Assembly: GCF_009908295.1 (NCBI RefSeq) | Contig: NZ_JAAALO010000002.1 | Span: forward strand, 657,490 to 721,489 | DNA: 64,000 bases | Source of the DNA: Micromonospora rubida | GTDB lineage: Bacteria; Actinomycetota; Actinomycetes; Mycobacteriales; Micromonosporaceae | Reading direction: 5' to 3' | Shown here: piece by piece, positions 31,656-40,027 of the stretch | How positions within the stretch are numbered: the stretch's first letter is position 1 | Layout of the letters: each line of letters starts with the position of its first letter | Made by a program: the position numbers and the translations under genes | The notes under the pieces: model-generated | What the model saw: only the letters and a program-made list of their open reading frames with translations | Told to the model about the DNA's origin: nothing | Databases searched by the model: none

Positions 31656-33092
31656 TCATCCGAGGGCATCGCCGATTTTGTCGTTCATGGTGTCGTCGCC
31701 GCCGTCGATGCAGTTGGCGTAGACGCGGAGCAGGACGGCGACGCCGTGGCCCAGGCGCCGGGCGACCTCGGTCGGTGGGACGCCGGCATTCAGCCAGAGC
31801 GAAGCCGCCGCGTGGCGCAGGTCGTAGGGCCGGCGGACGAGCGGCGAGGCGACCTGCGATTCGGTCAGCGCCTTCTCGCGGGCGAGCTTCCACCACCGGT
31901 CGTAGACCGACTCAGAGAGCGGCCCCCCATGCAGCCCCCGAAAGAACCGACCATCCTGACCAACGCCGTGATTCTCGACGTGCGCGCAGAGCAGCTCGAC
32001 CAGTCGGGGCGGGATCGGGACCGTACGGGTCTCCGACCTACCCCGATGTTTGAGTCCACGCCGCTCGTGGGAGCCACCGTCGTCGGTCCAGTGCGACCCG
32101 GCGCGCGGCGAAGTGCCGGCCAGCACCAGGCGGCCCCAGCGGTATTCAATTTTCTCGTGGTCGCATGACCGGGAAGGCTTCACCGCCGCCAGGTCGTCGA
32201 AGTCAGTACCGCAGTCGGCGCACCGGCCGGGAAGGTCGCAGTCTTCCCGCCGTAGGTCTGCGGCTTCCGAGGGACGCATGCCCGCGTAGTAGAGGCAGCC
32301 GAAGAAGGCCGTGACCTTGTCGGCGCGTTTGCCGAGAGATTTCACCGCCTCCAGCAGCATGGCGACCTGGGCCGGGTTCGCCACCACCCGCCGGTCGATC
32401 GACTGCGCCACCTCGGGGGCGGTCCACTGGACCCGGTCGACCGGGTTGGAGGCGATCAGCTCCAGCTCGACGGCGTACCCGAGGGCGTTGTAGAAGGTGG
32501 CCCGCTTGCGCTGGACGGTGGAGGCAGCCGCGGGCTTGCCGTCGAGGCGTACGCACAGGCTGTCGAGGAGCCGGCGGATCATTGCGGGCGAGTCCAGCTC
32601 GACGACCGGGAGCGAGGCGGTTTCCAGCCAGGCGAGGGCCGCCGCGTGGGCGGGCGGGATCTCGTCGGACCAGCGGCGCGGGTTGAGGCCGTAGAGGTAC
32701 AGCGCCTCACGGAGTAGGGCGGCATCCGGTCGGCCCCGCTTCGTCGGCCGGGTCAGGGTCACCGTGATCGAGGTCAGCGCCTCGACGATCGACCGCCGGG
32801 TCTTGGCCGCCGCCCGGGGCCACTTCATCTCGACGTACGCGCGGCTGTGCGCGTACCAGGTGGTGGGGTTCTTGGTTCTCGCCTCGGAGACCGGGCGGCC
32901 GGTGGCCGGGTCGAAGGGCTCCCCCGCGTTGGCCGCCTGGACCAGATCGGCGCGGAACGAGTGCGCCAGGGCCTTGGTACGGAACATTTCCTCGAAGCGC
33001 TGGTTGCTCACCGCCCAGCGGACCCGCCAGGGTCGAGCCTTCCGGTCGGCGCGCTTGCCGATCTCCCAGATCTGGACCTCGTAGCTCTTCAC
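31656..33092 (-). CDS. int: AICE tyrosine recombinase (integrase)
   Basis: 478 residues, of the large actinobacterial tyrosine integrase type. An N-terminal arm-binding and core-binding part is followed by the catalytic domain with Arg in YYAGMRPSEAADLRRED, the box RPYDLRHAAASLWLNAGVPP and the nucleophile Tyr in VLLRVYANCI. A cysteine/histidine-containing insertion (CADCGTDFDDLAA ... SCDHEK) may bind metal. The GTG start at 33092 overlaps the xis stop (GTGA). It should catalyse integration into, and with Xis excision from, the tRNA-Tyr site. Unusually, 1.7 kb of cargo lies between it and the nearest att site. Confidence 0.95.
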   Translation of the reverse strand: MKSYEVQIWEIGKRADRKARPWRVRWAVSNQRFEEMFRTKALAHSFRADLVQAANAGEPFDPATGRPVSEARTKNPTTWYAHSRAYVEMKWPRAAAKTRRSIVEALTSITVTLTRPTKRGRPDAALLREALYLYGLNPRRWSDEIPPAHAAALAWLETASLPVVELDSPAMIRRLLDSLCVRLDGKPAAASTVQRKRATFYNALGYAVELELIASNPVDRVQWTAPEVAQSIDRRVVANPAQVAMLLEAVKSLGKRADKVTAFFGCLYYAGMRPSEAADLRREDCDLPGRCADCGTDFDDLAAVKPSRSCDHEKIEYRWGRLVLAGTSPRAGSHWTDDGGSHERRGLKHRGRSETRTVPIPPRLVELLCAHVENHGVGQDGRFFRGLHGGPLSESVYDRWWKLAREKALTESQVASPLVRRPYDLRHAAASLWLNAGVPPTEVARRLGHGVAVLLRVYANCIDGGDDTMNDKIGDALG

Positions 33093-33274
33093 GCCGCGTC
33101 CTGCTCCAGGTCCCCGAGCCACCGGCCCAGCGCTGACCGGCGGACCCGCAGTTGCCCGTTCGGGAGCTTGATGACCCGTGGTCCCTTGCCGGTCTGCCGC
33201 CAGTAGAACCAGGTCGAGCGCGGTACGCGCAGCTCGGCGAGCACTTCCGGCACGGTCAACAGCTCCTCGTTCAA
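33089..33274 (-). CDS. xis: Excisionase, small helix-turn-helix protein
   Basis: A 61-residue winged-helix DNA-binding protein (LLTVPEVLAELRVPRSTWFYWR, quoted region split at residues 5-26), the standard AICE Xis placed directly before int. The start is a TTG at 33274 that overlaps the stop of the replication gene (TTGA), and the stop overlaps the int start (GTGA), so rep, xis and int are translationally linked. Confidence 0.88.
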   Translation of the reverse strand: MNEELLTVPEVLAELRVPRSTWFYWRQTGKGPRVIKLPNGQLRVRRSALGRWLGDLEQDAA

Positions 33275-35031
33275 CGTGATCCCTCCCCGTGGTGCTGTGC
33301 GCTGTGCTCAGTTGCCGAAAGATCTGGTGGACCATGGGCGGCCCGGTCCTTTGCGGCGAGCAGTTCGGACCGCCAGCGGGCGCGTTCGCTGATCGACCGC
33401 ATGAGCCGGTGGGACAGGGGTCCCACGTCGGGGTCGTCGGGTCGGGCGAGTTCCCAGGCGTGCCGGACCCGCTCGGGTGTGTCGGCCTGGTCGTCGACGA
33501 GCTGAGCGCCGTCGGTGGTCGTGCCGAGCAACGCGCGGACCCAGGCGCGGGCGTCGTGCTTGTGGTCGGCGAGGGTCTTGCCGGACCAGTCGCGGGAGAC
33601 GAGGATGCGCCGGCCGCCGATGCCAAGGGTGTCCCGCTGATGGACCTTTCCCTTGCAGCGCCCCGGTTTGAGCCTCGCGTGTGCCTTCTTCGGCTGGACG
33701 CCGTAGAGCAGCCAGTTGGCGCACCGGTCGGTGCACGGGGTGACCCGCAGCGCGTGCCAGAGCCGGTCGAGGTGCTTGCGCTGCCGGTCGGTGGTGGCTT
33801 TGTGGCAGTCGCCGGTGTGCTTGGTGATGTACTTCGTGACGTACCGGATGGTGCGCTCTGCGTCGGCGGTGCCGGGCATGACGCCTCGGGCGTCGACCTG
33901 GGCGCCGAAGCGGGCGACGTGCGCGGGTTCGGCGTCCGGGTCCTCGTCGAGGGCGTCGAGGGCTTCCGTCCAGGTGGTCAGCGGGTGGTGGGTGTCCGGG
34001 TCGACCCACGTGGAGGCGTCCGCGTCCCAGACCGGGGGTCGGTCGGCGGTGTACCGCTGGACGTCCACGCTCGGCCACCACACCTGGTGGTAGGTGGCCG
34101 CCGCCACGGTGCGCAGGGTGTCGCGGGGAATGGTGCCCCGGATGGCGAAGTGCGCGTGTGGGGCGAGGCGGCGTTGGGGCTCGACGCAGCCGGCGTACTG
34201 GACGTTCCAGCCCTCACAGCGACGCAGGTTCTGCCAGAACCGGTCGAGGAGCCGGGGGAAGTGGACGGCGTCCCAGGCTGCGCGGCGGTAGTCGTACCGG
34301 TCGGGGTTGACCGGGGTGCCGTCGGGGCGGACCGGGCCGTAGGAGTCGAGGGTGAGCGTGAGCCACATCGACGGCCGGTAGGTGGAGCCGTCCGACGCGG
34401 TGTAGGTCTTGCCGACGGTGCGCCGCTCGACCTTGCGCCGGGGCAGCTCGGGGGCATCCTGGCGCCGCTTGGTGGAGCGCTTGCGCCGGCGGCCGGTGTC
34501 CTCGTCGCCCTGGTCCTCGTTGACGGCCGCGTGGGGTGGTCCGACGCGACCGCGTAGACCTTCGGCGGCGATGGCTTCTTCAACCTCGCGGATGGCCTCG
34601 TCGAGGTCGGCGACTTGGTCCCACTGGCTCGCTCGTACCGCCTCGTCGCGGGAGAACTCCAGGTGTGCCCGGAACAGGATCAGTGACTTCTGCGCCTCGG
34701 TGGCGGGTTGCGGGCCGGGTAGCGGTTCGTCGTCGCGGTGCCAGCCCTCGCGGATCTGGGCCTGCCGCAGCCGGCGGTTCTTCTTGGCGCACGGCGCACA
34801 CTTGTCCTCGCGGGTGGCGCCGCAGGGCAGGTCGATGACTTCGGTCAGGCCGGTGTCGAGGTCGGTGCGTCGCATGGCCAGGGGGCGGACGCAGACGCCG
34901 TACTCGGCGGCGATCTGCTTGAGTACGTCGACCGAGCGGGGTAGCGCCATGCGGGCCGCCCGCGACCCCGGTCGGGGAGCAGCAGCCGGGGTCGGGGCGG
35001 GTTCGAGGCCGGGCAGGGTTGCGGCGGTCAT
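33271..35031 (-). CDS. repSA: RepSA-like rolling-circle replication initiator
   Basis: 586 residues, homologous in layout to the pSAM2 RepSA group. The ATG at 35031 (MTAATLPGLEPAP) overlaps the upstream DUF2637 stop. A cysteine-rich N-terminal region (PCGATREDKCAPCAKKNRR) precedes the HUH-endonuclease core: the conserved H-x-H in RLAPHAHFAIRG and a candidate nucleophile Tyr in RYVTKYITKHTGD. It initiates replication of the excised circle and may aid transfer. The double-strand origin was not located. Confidence 0.9.
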   Translation of the reverse strand: MTAATLPGLEPAPTPAAAPRPGSRAARMALPRSVDVLKQIAAEYGVCVRPLAMRRTDLDTGLTEVIDLPCGATREDKCAPCAKKNRRLRQAQIREGWHRDDEPLPGPQPATEAQKSLILFRAHLEFSRDEAVRASQWDQVADLDEAIREVEEAIAAEGLRGRVGPPHAAVNEDQGDEDTGRRRKRSTKRRQDAPELPRRKVERRTVGKTYTASDGSTYRPSMWLTLTLDSYGPVRPDGTPVNPDRYDYRRAAWDAVHFPRLLDRFWQNLRRCEGWNVQYAGCVEPQRRLAPHAHFAIRGTIPRDTLRTVAAATYHQVWWPSVDVQRYTADRPPVWDADASTWVDPDTHHPLTTWTEALDALDEDPDAEPAHVARFGAQVDARGVMPGTADAERTIRYVTKYITKHTGDCHKATTDRQRKHLDRLWHALRVTPCTDRCANWLLYGVQPKKAHARLKPGRCKGKVHQRDTLGIGGRRILVSRDWSGKTLADHKHDARAWVRALLGTTTDGAQLVDDQADTPERVRHAWELARPDDPDVGPLSHRLMRSISERARWRSELLAAKDRAAHGPPDLSATEHSAQHHGEGSR

Positions 35032-35606
35032 CGGATGATCCCGACGACGTGTGGCCGGTTCGAGTGGATGACGCCGCGTGGAGGCAGCACCACTGCCGGG
35101 GCGGGGACGACAGCCGGGGCCGGGACAGTCGGCGGCGCGGGGGCGGCCGGACGCTCGGGTTCGGGGTCGGTGGTGACCTGCTCGGGCACCTCGTACCGGT
35201 CGGCCGGAGGTTGGTCCGGTTCGGGAGCCGGCGGGGTGGCCGGGGTGTTGGACAGGACGACCTTGACCAGGGCGAGGAACGCCAGGGAGGGCACGGCCGC
35301 CACGGTCCAGCCCCACACCGAGGGTTCCGCTTCGGCGACCTGGGCGGCGAGGGAGAGCAGCGCGAACCCGACGAGCAGCGAGGCGACCAGGCCGACCGGG
35401 CGACGTGCACGGCGGCGGGCGCGGAGTTCCAGGCCGAGGTAGATGGCCATCAGTTCGACGGCGACGGCGTTGGCCCAGCCGATCCAGTCGGGTTGGCCGT
35501 GGGCTACGGACAGGTCGTGGACGTGGGTGAAGGCGGCGGCGCCGGCCATCGTGCCGATGGCGAGCAGGATCACCAGGCGTACGGCGGATTCGGTGCGCTC
35601 GGTCAT
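35028..35606 (-). CDS. DUF2637 membrane protein (Spd-like)
   Basis: 192 residues: four membrane segments (starting around LVILLAIGTMAGAAAF, ANAVAVELMAIYLGL, VGLVASLLVGFALLSL and VWGWTVAAVPSLAFLAL) and a Pro/Val/Ala-rich C-terminal tail. DUF2637 proteins are regularly found beside rep and tra in AICEs and are thought to help intramycelial spread. The ATG at 35606 is chosen because GCAGGAG lies 5 bases upstream; a GTG at 35612 would overlap it. It has 4-bp overlaps on both sides. Confidence 0.82.
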   Translation of the reverse strand: MTERTESAVRLVILLAIGTMAGAAAFTHVHDLSVAHGQPDWIGWANAVAVELMAIYLGLELRARRRARRPVGLVASLLVGFALLSLAAQVAEAEPSVWGWTVAAVPSLAFLALVKVVLSNTPATPPAPEPDQPPADRYEVPEQVTTDPEPERPAAPAPPTVPAPAVVPAPAVVLPPRGVIHSNRPHVVGIIR

Positions 35607-35794
35607 CGCCACTCCTGCAACGGCTTCTCGCGGATGGTCAGGTCGATGCGGATGCGCCGGTCGGCCATGTCGGGTCGGCGGTTGACCATGTGCGCCAGGC
35701 CGTGCAGGGCGGCGGCGGTCTGGTCGGCGGGGCCGACGAGCCGGATGCGCAGCGGACGCCGGAGCCGGTTGATGAGGCGGGTGAGGGGGTTCAT
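35603..35794 (-). CDS. Small basic AICE protein, 63 residues
   Basis: MNPLTRLINRLRRPLRIRL begins a compact, arginine-rich protein. GGAGGT sits 7 bases upstream of the ATG, and the stop overlaps the next start (ATGA), so expression is well supported although no function is known. The N-terminus could be an amphipathic helix. It lies 5 bp after the 84-residue gene in the tra-rep operon. Confidence 0.65.
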   Translation of the reverse strand: MNPLTRLINRLRRPLRIRLVGPADQTAAALHGLAHMVNRRPDMADRRIRIDLTIREKPLQEWR

Positions 35795-35799
35795 GGTGG

Positions 35800-36054
35800 T
35801 TACCTCCGGGCCGGTCGGATGTCGGTGCGGATGTAGTCGGGAGGGGTGCCGAGGGCGGCGACGGCTTCGGAGAGGCAGCGCCACAGTGCCCACGCCTCGT
35901 CGGGGGTCAGGGACATGCGGCGCCGGCCACCGCCAACGGCGAGATAGACCGGGTACGGGTCCGGTCGCTCGGGGTCGACGCGCACGGAGACAGCCGTACT
36001 GCTCGCTCCGTCGGTGGCGGGGGCACGGAGCCGGTAGAAGGTCGAGGTGGTCAC
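35800..36054 (-). CDS. Small AICE protein, 84 residues
   Basis: Starts at a GTG overlapping the tra stop codon (GTGA). The sequence (VYLAVGGGRRRMSLTPDEAW ... LWRCLSEAVAAL, quoted in parts) suggests a small mixed alpha/beta protein. No domain was recognised. It sits between the tra gene and the 63-residue gene, so a role in transfer or replication is inferred from position only. Confidence 0.65.
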   Translation of the reverse strand: MTTSTFYRLRAPATDGASSTAVSVRVDPERPDPYPVYLAVGGGRRRMSLTPDEAWALWRCLSEAVAALGTPPDYIRTDIRPARR

Positions 36055-37670
36055 TGCGGCTCGCCCCCGTCGGCGTCGAGGATGTCGCGCAGCGCGTCGG
36101 GCAGCAGTGGCCCGCGATGTGGCCGGGGCAGTGGCCGGCGGATCGGTTCGGGGGTCGACTCGCGGGCGACCTGGGCGAGGATGTCCGCCGCGTCGACCGG
36201 GGCCGGGTACTGGCGGGCGAGGTCGCGGATGTGGTCGTCGGTGACGTACGAGAACCGGACCCGCAGGGGTTCGGGGGTGCCGTCGAGGATCACGTAACCG
36301 ACGCCTTTGGCCCAGCGGGGCATCTGGTCGGCCAGGGCACCCCGGTTGCGGGCGCCGTCGCCGAGGACCATGTCGACCTGAGACGCCTCGGTCAGCCCGA
36401 GCGCGATGCGGGTCGGGAACAGGTCCCGGAACGGCAGCACCTCCTTGCGCGGGTCCTGCAACGCGGCCACCACCAGGACCCCGACCCCGGCCCCCTGCGA
36501 CAGCAGCAGCCCCAGCGAACCGGCGATGCGCTTGCGCAGGTCGACGTCTTGCAGGTACGCGGTGAGCGCCGCCATCTCGTCGATGACGACCACGACCAGG
36601 GGGTCAGCCTCGGTCGGGGTGTGGACGCGGACCGTTCCGGCGAGCCGGGCCTGACGTTCCCGCATGACGGTCACGGCCTCGTCGAGGAGGTCGGCCATGG
36701 CCTCGAAGGACTTGCAGGCGAACCGGGCGAACATCGGCCGGCCCATGGCAAACTCCATCCCGCCCTTGGGGTCGATCACCCAGAGCCGGACCAGGCCGGA
36801 GGTGATGCCGCCGGTCAGCGAGCGGACCAGGGACCAGAGCACCGAGCCCTTACCGGAGCGGGTGGCCCCGCCGATGAGGACGTGTGTGGCGAGCAGGTGC
36901 AGTGACCATGTGCCGAGGTCTTCCCGCCGGGCCAGGGGCAGGGCGGTGAGGTCGGGGACGGCCGGGGCGTCGAACGGTGCCACGACCGGCCGCAGGGCAT
37001 CGGTGCGGACGAGCACCAGGTAGACCACGGTCGGCCGGTCCCGGAACCGGACCCGGTCGACCAGGCCGAGCAGCAAAGCCCCGTAGCCGGTACGGGTCGG
37101 CGGGTCGTCGGGCCGCTCGGAGTAGACGCGGGCGTGTCGTCGGCCGAAGGCGTACGCGAGGTTCGCCGTGACCTTCTGGAAGTTGGCCGGGGTCTGACCC
37201 CGGACCATGCGGATGGTCAGCACGTCGAGGGCCTGATCCGAGCGCACGCGCAGCAGCTCGGGCAGGACGGCCCGATGGTCGTACGTCTCGGCCAGGCCGC
37301 ACAGGGTCATGGCCTCGTGCCACGCCCGCCGGTACACGAAGACCTGCCGGAACCGGCCGAGCAGCGGCCCGGCGCACCACCGCCACCAGGACGCCTCATC
37401 ACGCCACCGCCAGATGGCTGACACAGCCGAGGCCAGGGCCAGCGGCACGACCAGGCCCGGCCAGCCGTGGTCGGCGTAGAGGACGACGGCGAGCACGGCC
37501 AGGGCGACGGTGAGCGGGTGGCGCAGGCACCACCAGCAGCCCTGGGCCAGCCAGCGCAGCACCAGGGCGAGCACGACCAGCCACCTGGGCAGCGCGATCC
37601 GCTTGGGCCGGATCACCAGCAGATCCCCAGCGGTCGTCATGAGCACCTCACCGCGAGGCCGACGCATCAT
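36051..37670 (-). CDS. traSA: FtsK/SpoIIIE-type conjugative DNA translocase
   Basis: 539 residues. Two or three membrane segments lie at about residues 30-85. The motor domain follows, with Walker A (IGGATRSGKGSVLW), Walker B (PLVVVVIDEMAAL) and a downstream arginine-rich segment (AALQDPRKEVLPFRDLFPTRIALG, residues around 400). One such ATPase is enough for double-stranded DNA transfer between actinomycete hyphae, as shown for TraSA and TraB. The ATG at 37670 overlaps the upstream stop (ATGA); an ATG at 37640 with GAGGTG before it is a plausible alternative. Confidence 0.92.
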   Translation of the reverse strand: MMRRPRGEVLMTTAGDLLVIRPKRIALPRWLVVLALVLRWLAQGCWWCLRHPLTVALAVLAVVLYADHGWPGLVVPLALASAVSAIWRWRDEASWWRWCAGPLLGRFRQVFVYRRAWHEAMTLCGLAETYDHRAVLPELLRVRSDQALDVLTIRMVRGQTPANFQKVTANLAYAFGRRHARVYSERPDDPPTRTGYGALLLGLVDRVRFRDRPTVVYLVLVRTDALRPVVAPFDAPAVPDLTALPLARREDLGTWSLHLLATHVLIGGATRSGKGSVLWSLVRSLTGGITSGLVRLWVIDPKGGMEFAMGRPMFARFACKSFEAMADLLDEAVTVMRERQARLAGTVRVHTPTEADPLVVVVIDEMAALTAYLQDVDLRKRIAGSLGLLLSQGAGVGVLVVAALQDPRKEVLPFRDLFPTRIALGLTEASQVDMVLGDGARNRGALADQMPRWAKGVGYVILDGTPEPLRVRFSYVTDDHIRDLARQYPAPVDAADILAQVARESTPEPIRRPLPRPHRGPLLPDALRDILDADGGEPQ

Positions 37671-37849
37671 CGCGCACCCCGCAGCGACACGAACCGGCCC
37701 GACGAGTCCCGGACCGGGGGAAACGGGAGGACCAACTGCCCGATACAGCCGTCACACCGGCCGTCGGCACCGGTGGCCGGGTCGAACCGGGACTGACACA
37801 CGCCGCACCGAGGCTGGGCCGGGGCAGGCGAACGCCTACGCTTGGACAC
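37667..37849 (-). CDS. Zinc-ribbon-like peptide, 60 residues
   Basis: VSKRRRSPAPAQPRCGVCQS then RCDGCIGQLVLPF: two CxxC knuckles 14 residues apart suggest one zinc site in a basic protein. GAGAGG lies 7 bases before the GTG at 37849. The stop overlaps the tra start. Function unknown; it is the first gene after the Pra-like activator and its downstream hairpin. Confidence 0.7.
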   Translation of the reverse strand: MSKRRRSPAPAQPRCGVCQSRFDPATGADGRCDGCIGQLVLPFPPVRDSSGRFVSLRGAR

Positions 37850-37888
37850 GTCACTACCTCTCTCGTCAGAGCAGGGGGAAGAGACAGA

Positions 37889-37928
37889 GGGCGGGGCTGC
37901 CGTCCGCCAAGACCTGACAGCCCCGCCC
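37889..37928 (-). terminator. Hairpin after the Pra-like gene
   Basis: An 11-bp stem (37889-37899 with 37918-37928) with an 18-base loop lies 14 bp beyond the stop codon. It could attenuate transcription between pra and the tra-rep-xis-int operon. Confidence 0.55.
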
Positions 37929-37941
37929 CCACCTGATGCGG

Positions 37942-38337
37942 CTACGCCGCCGCCTTGTTGGTCACGCCCGCCGGGGCGCGCATCCCGGTCGCCCGCAGCG
38001 AGTACGCCATCCGGCCGGTGTTCGACACGTACGGCGTGACCGTCATGCCCTCGAACTCGACGCCCTCGAACGGGGCGCCCGTCGGCGGGACCGGCTGGTA
38101 GTCCGCCGAGATCTTCACCGTGGTCTCCCGGGAGCGCTTGCCGAGGTCCGGGTCTAGGTCCATCACCCGCACCTGCCACACCCGCTGGCCGGTCAGCTTG
38201 TCCTTCGCCGGGGACCGCCGGCCCGTCTTCTCGTCGTAGTCCTCCACCTCGCCCAGGGACTCGGGCACCAACGCGCACCCCGCCGGGAACACGTCCTCAC
38301 AACGCACGGCGAACCTCGTACCGCCACGCAGAGCCAT
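37942..38337 (-). CDS. pra: Pra-like activator of AICE replication, integration and excision
   Basis: 131 residues beginning MALRGGTRFAVRCEDVFPAG, with the typical pattern VEDYDEKTGRRSPAKDKLTG, RVWQVRVMDLDPDLGK, VKISADYQPVPPTGAPF and VEFEGMTVTPYVSNTGR of proteins annotated as plasmid replication, integration and excision activators. In pSAM2 Pra activates the rep-xis-int operon and is repressed by KorSA. Here the gene has GGAGGT upstream and sits behind a promoter overlapped by paired operator motifs, which fits that model. Confidence 0.82.
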   Translation of the reverse strand: MALRGGTRFAVRCEDVFPAGCALVPESLGEVEDYDEKTGRRSPAKDKLTGQRVWQVRVMDLDPDLGKRSRETTVKISADYQPVPPTGAPFEGVEFEGMTVTPYVSNTGRMAYSLRATGMRAPAGVTNKAAA

Positions 38338-38358
38338 CGCTCAACCTCCAGGTCGTTG

Positions 38359-38412
38359 ACATGTCTGCCAAGTTGAGACTCCAAGGTAGACGGCACTTGG
38401 CAGACAAGTCAA
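38359..38412 (-). promoter_or_regulatory. pra promoter with two inverted operator motifs
   Basis: On the minus strand TTGACT (38407-38412), 18 bp, TACCTT (38383-38388). One operator, the near-palindrome ACTTG-gcaga-CAAGT (38395-38409), fills the spacer and touches the -35 box. A second 15-bp copy in opposite orientation (14 of 15 matches, 38359-38373) lies just downstream of the start site. A related palindrome (GGCACTTG...CAAGTGCC) lies at the promoter of the small GntR gene (42163-42184), so that GntR protein is the likely repressor. Confidence 0.75.
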
Positions 38413-38690
38413 CAACCTTACTGGCGACGCTTTGCCCGAATAGAGCATGATGCGCCTATTGCCTGCTATTCTCAAACTTCAGCAGCTAAATAATGAGACC
38501 GTGAGGTATCGCATTCGCGTCGACCGAGAGTAGAAATAGCGGGTTCGAGTGCCGACAATCCGCTACCCAAATGACAGTCATCAATCTAATTGATGCCGAG
38601 TCTGGCACTTGCGCTCGAATCGACTACCCCTGTACCTTCCTGGGTGTCGCAGGGGCGACGTTATCGGAGTTCCACGCAAGGGAGAGTTAC

Positions 38691-38792
38691 ATGCTTTCGG
38701 TCAACGTCTCGTTTACCGCGCCCATCATTGTCGTGGTTTGCATTCTGTTGCTGCTCATCAGCCTGTGGCCGGCAGCACATGGGGCCATCTAG
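38691..38792 (+). CDS. Possible 33-residue single-span membrane peptide
   Basis: MLSVNVSFTAPIIVVVCILL then LLISLWPAAHGAI: almost the whole peptide is one membrane helix. GGGAG lies 6 bases before the ATG. The frame opens further upstream but without a signal. It is 40 bp upstream of the next plus-strand gene. Not recognised; it could be a small membrane regulator or toxin-like peptide. Confidence 0.4.
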   Translation: MLSVNVSFTAPIIVVVCILLLLISLWPAAHGAI

Positions 38793-38832
38793 GCGGCAGG
38801 TTGGGCGTTCCAGAGGTGGGTAGGGATAAGGC

Positions 38833-39261
38833 ATGGAGAACGGCAAGAATGAGGACCACTCACGCCCGGTCGGAATGAGCGATAAGACTGTGGAGGCGCT
38901 GGGCGAGTTGAGTAAGGCGCTGGAGACGATTCACCGGGTGCGCGGGCACTTGTACTCGGCGCACCAGCTCGTTGGCGGCGCGGATCTCACCCTCGATCGG
39001 GTGGTAAAGCTGCTCCGCGAGGCAGGACACGACGAGGTGGCCGACCGGGTTAAGCACGAACTGTTGGGGCGCAACGTGCTACCGGGCCGGTGGACGTTCC
39101 AGATCGTGGAGGAGTTCGACGACGGGTACTACGCGGCGTTCCAGGAGATCGAGCGGGACGCCCGAGAGAAGCTAGCCAGCGGACGGCGGCACATCTACGA
39201 GGCGGAGATGAAGGAGCGGCGGCGTACCCACGGGATGCCGGGGCACGAGGCTACGCCGTAG
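38833..39261 (+). CDS. AICE hypothetical protein, 142 residues
   Basis: A largely helical, charged protein (DKTVEALGELSKALETIHRV ... SAHQLVGGADLTLDRVVKLL) of a type commonly found near the regulatory genes of actinomycete elements. AAGG precedes the ATG at 38833; an internal ATG at 38875 is possible. It is transcribed divergently from pra and convergently with the glycosyltransferase, whose 3' end it overlaps by 11 bp. Function unknown. Confidence 0.7.
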   Translation: MENGKNEDHSRPVGMSDKTVEALGELSKALETIHRVRGHLYSAHQLVGGADLTLDRVVKLLREAGHDEVADRVKHELLGRNVLPGRWTFQIVEEFDDGYYAAFQEIERDAREKLASGRRHIYEAEMKERRRTHGMPGHEATP

Positions 39262-40027
39262 CGCCGCGCTCGAAGCCGTTCGGGACCATCGAGGCCAGGG
39301 CGTTGGCTCTGGCCTCGATGATCCTCATCCGCGCCTGATACTCAGCCGGTTCCCGGTGCGCGGCCTGGCTGGTCACCTGGCCGGGCCACTTGCGGTAGAG
39401 CAAGCCGTACTCCCGAGTGAAGTAACCCTCGCTGACCGCGTTGGCGGCGAGCAGAAGGCCGGTGTCCTCGGAGGCGGGCAGGGCCATCCAGCCGCCCAGG
39501 GCGAAGACGAGATCCCGGCGCAGGCACAGCGTCGCCGGGTGCACCGATGCCCGGTAGTCGTTCGCCTGCCAAAACGACAGGACCGCACCGCGGTCGATGA
39601 GCCCGCCAGCGGGGTCCTTGTCCCAGCCGGCGGTAGACCCGTCGGGCAGCAGATCGAGTACCCGCGAGGTGGTCCAGCCGATCTGCGGGTGCGCGTCGAA
39701 CGCCGCGATGTCCCGGGCGAACGAACCGGGGGTCAACTGGTCGTCAGCGTCCAAGACCTTGATGAGTTCCCCGGACACTCGGGAAAGCGCGAGGGTACGA
39801 GCAACACCAGGCCCACCGGGACGGCCAGTGCCGAGACTGATCCGGGGATCATCGGGCAGCGCGTCGACCAGTGCGCCGGTCTGTCCGTCTTCCTGGACGA
39901 GCCATTGCCAGTCCCACCCGGCCGGCATCTCCTGCGTGACCAGGGAGGCGTACGCGCCAGCGAGGTACTCGATGCTGGGCACGTGGACGGGGGTGATGAC
40001 CGAGACGAGCTGCGTCAAGCTTTCCAC
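39251..40027 (-). CDS. Family 2 glycosyltransferase
   Basis: 258 residues with a GT-A fold: N-terminal VSVITPVH, acceptor-region QEDGQTGALVDALPDD, and the metal/nucleotide-sugar motif KVLDADDQLTPG. The GTG start overlaps the upstream GntR gene by 13 bp, so the two are co-expressed. The enzyme has no signal peptide or membrane helix and should act in the cytoplasm. The sugar and acceptor are unknown; surface modification or modification of a small molecule are both possible. Confidence 0.82.
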   Translation of the reverse strand: MESLTQLVSVITPVHVPSIEYLAGAYASLVTQEMPAGWDWQWLVQEDGQTGALVDALPDDPRISLGTGRPGGPGVARTLALSRVSGELIKVLDADDQLTPGSFARDIAAFDAHPQIGWTTSRVLDLLPDGSTAGWDKDPAGGLIDRGAVLSFWQANDYRASVHPATLCLRRDLVFALGGWMALPASEDTGLLLAANAVSEGYFTREYGLLYRKWPGQVTSQAAHREPAEYQARMRIIEARANALASMVPNGFERGATA

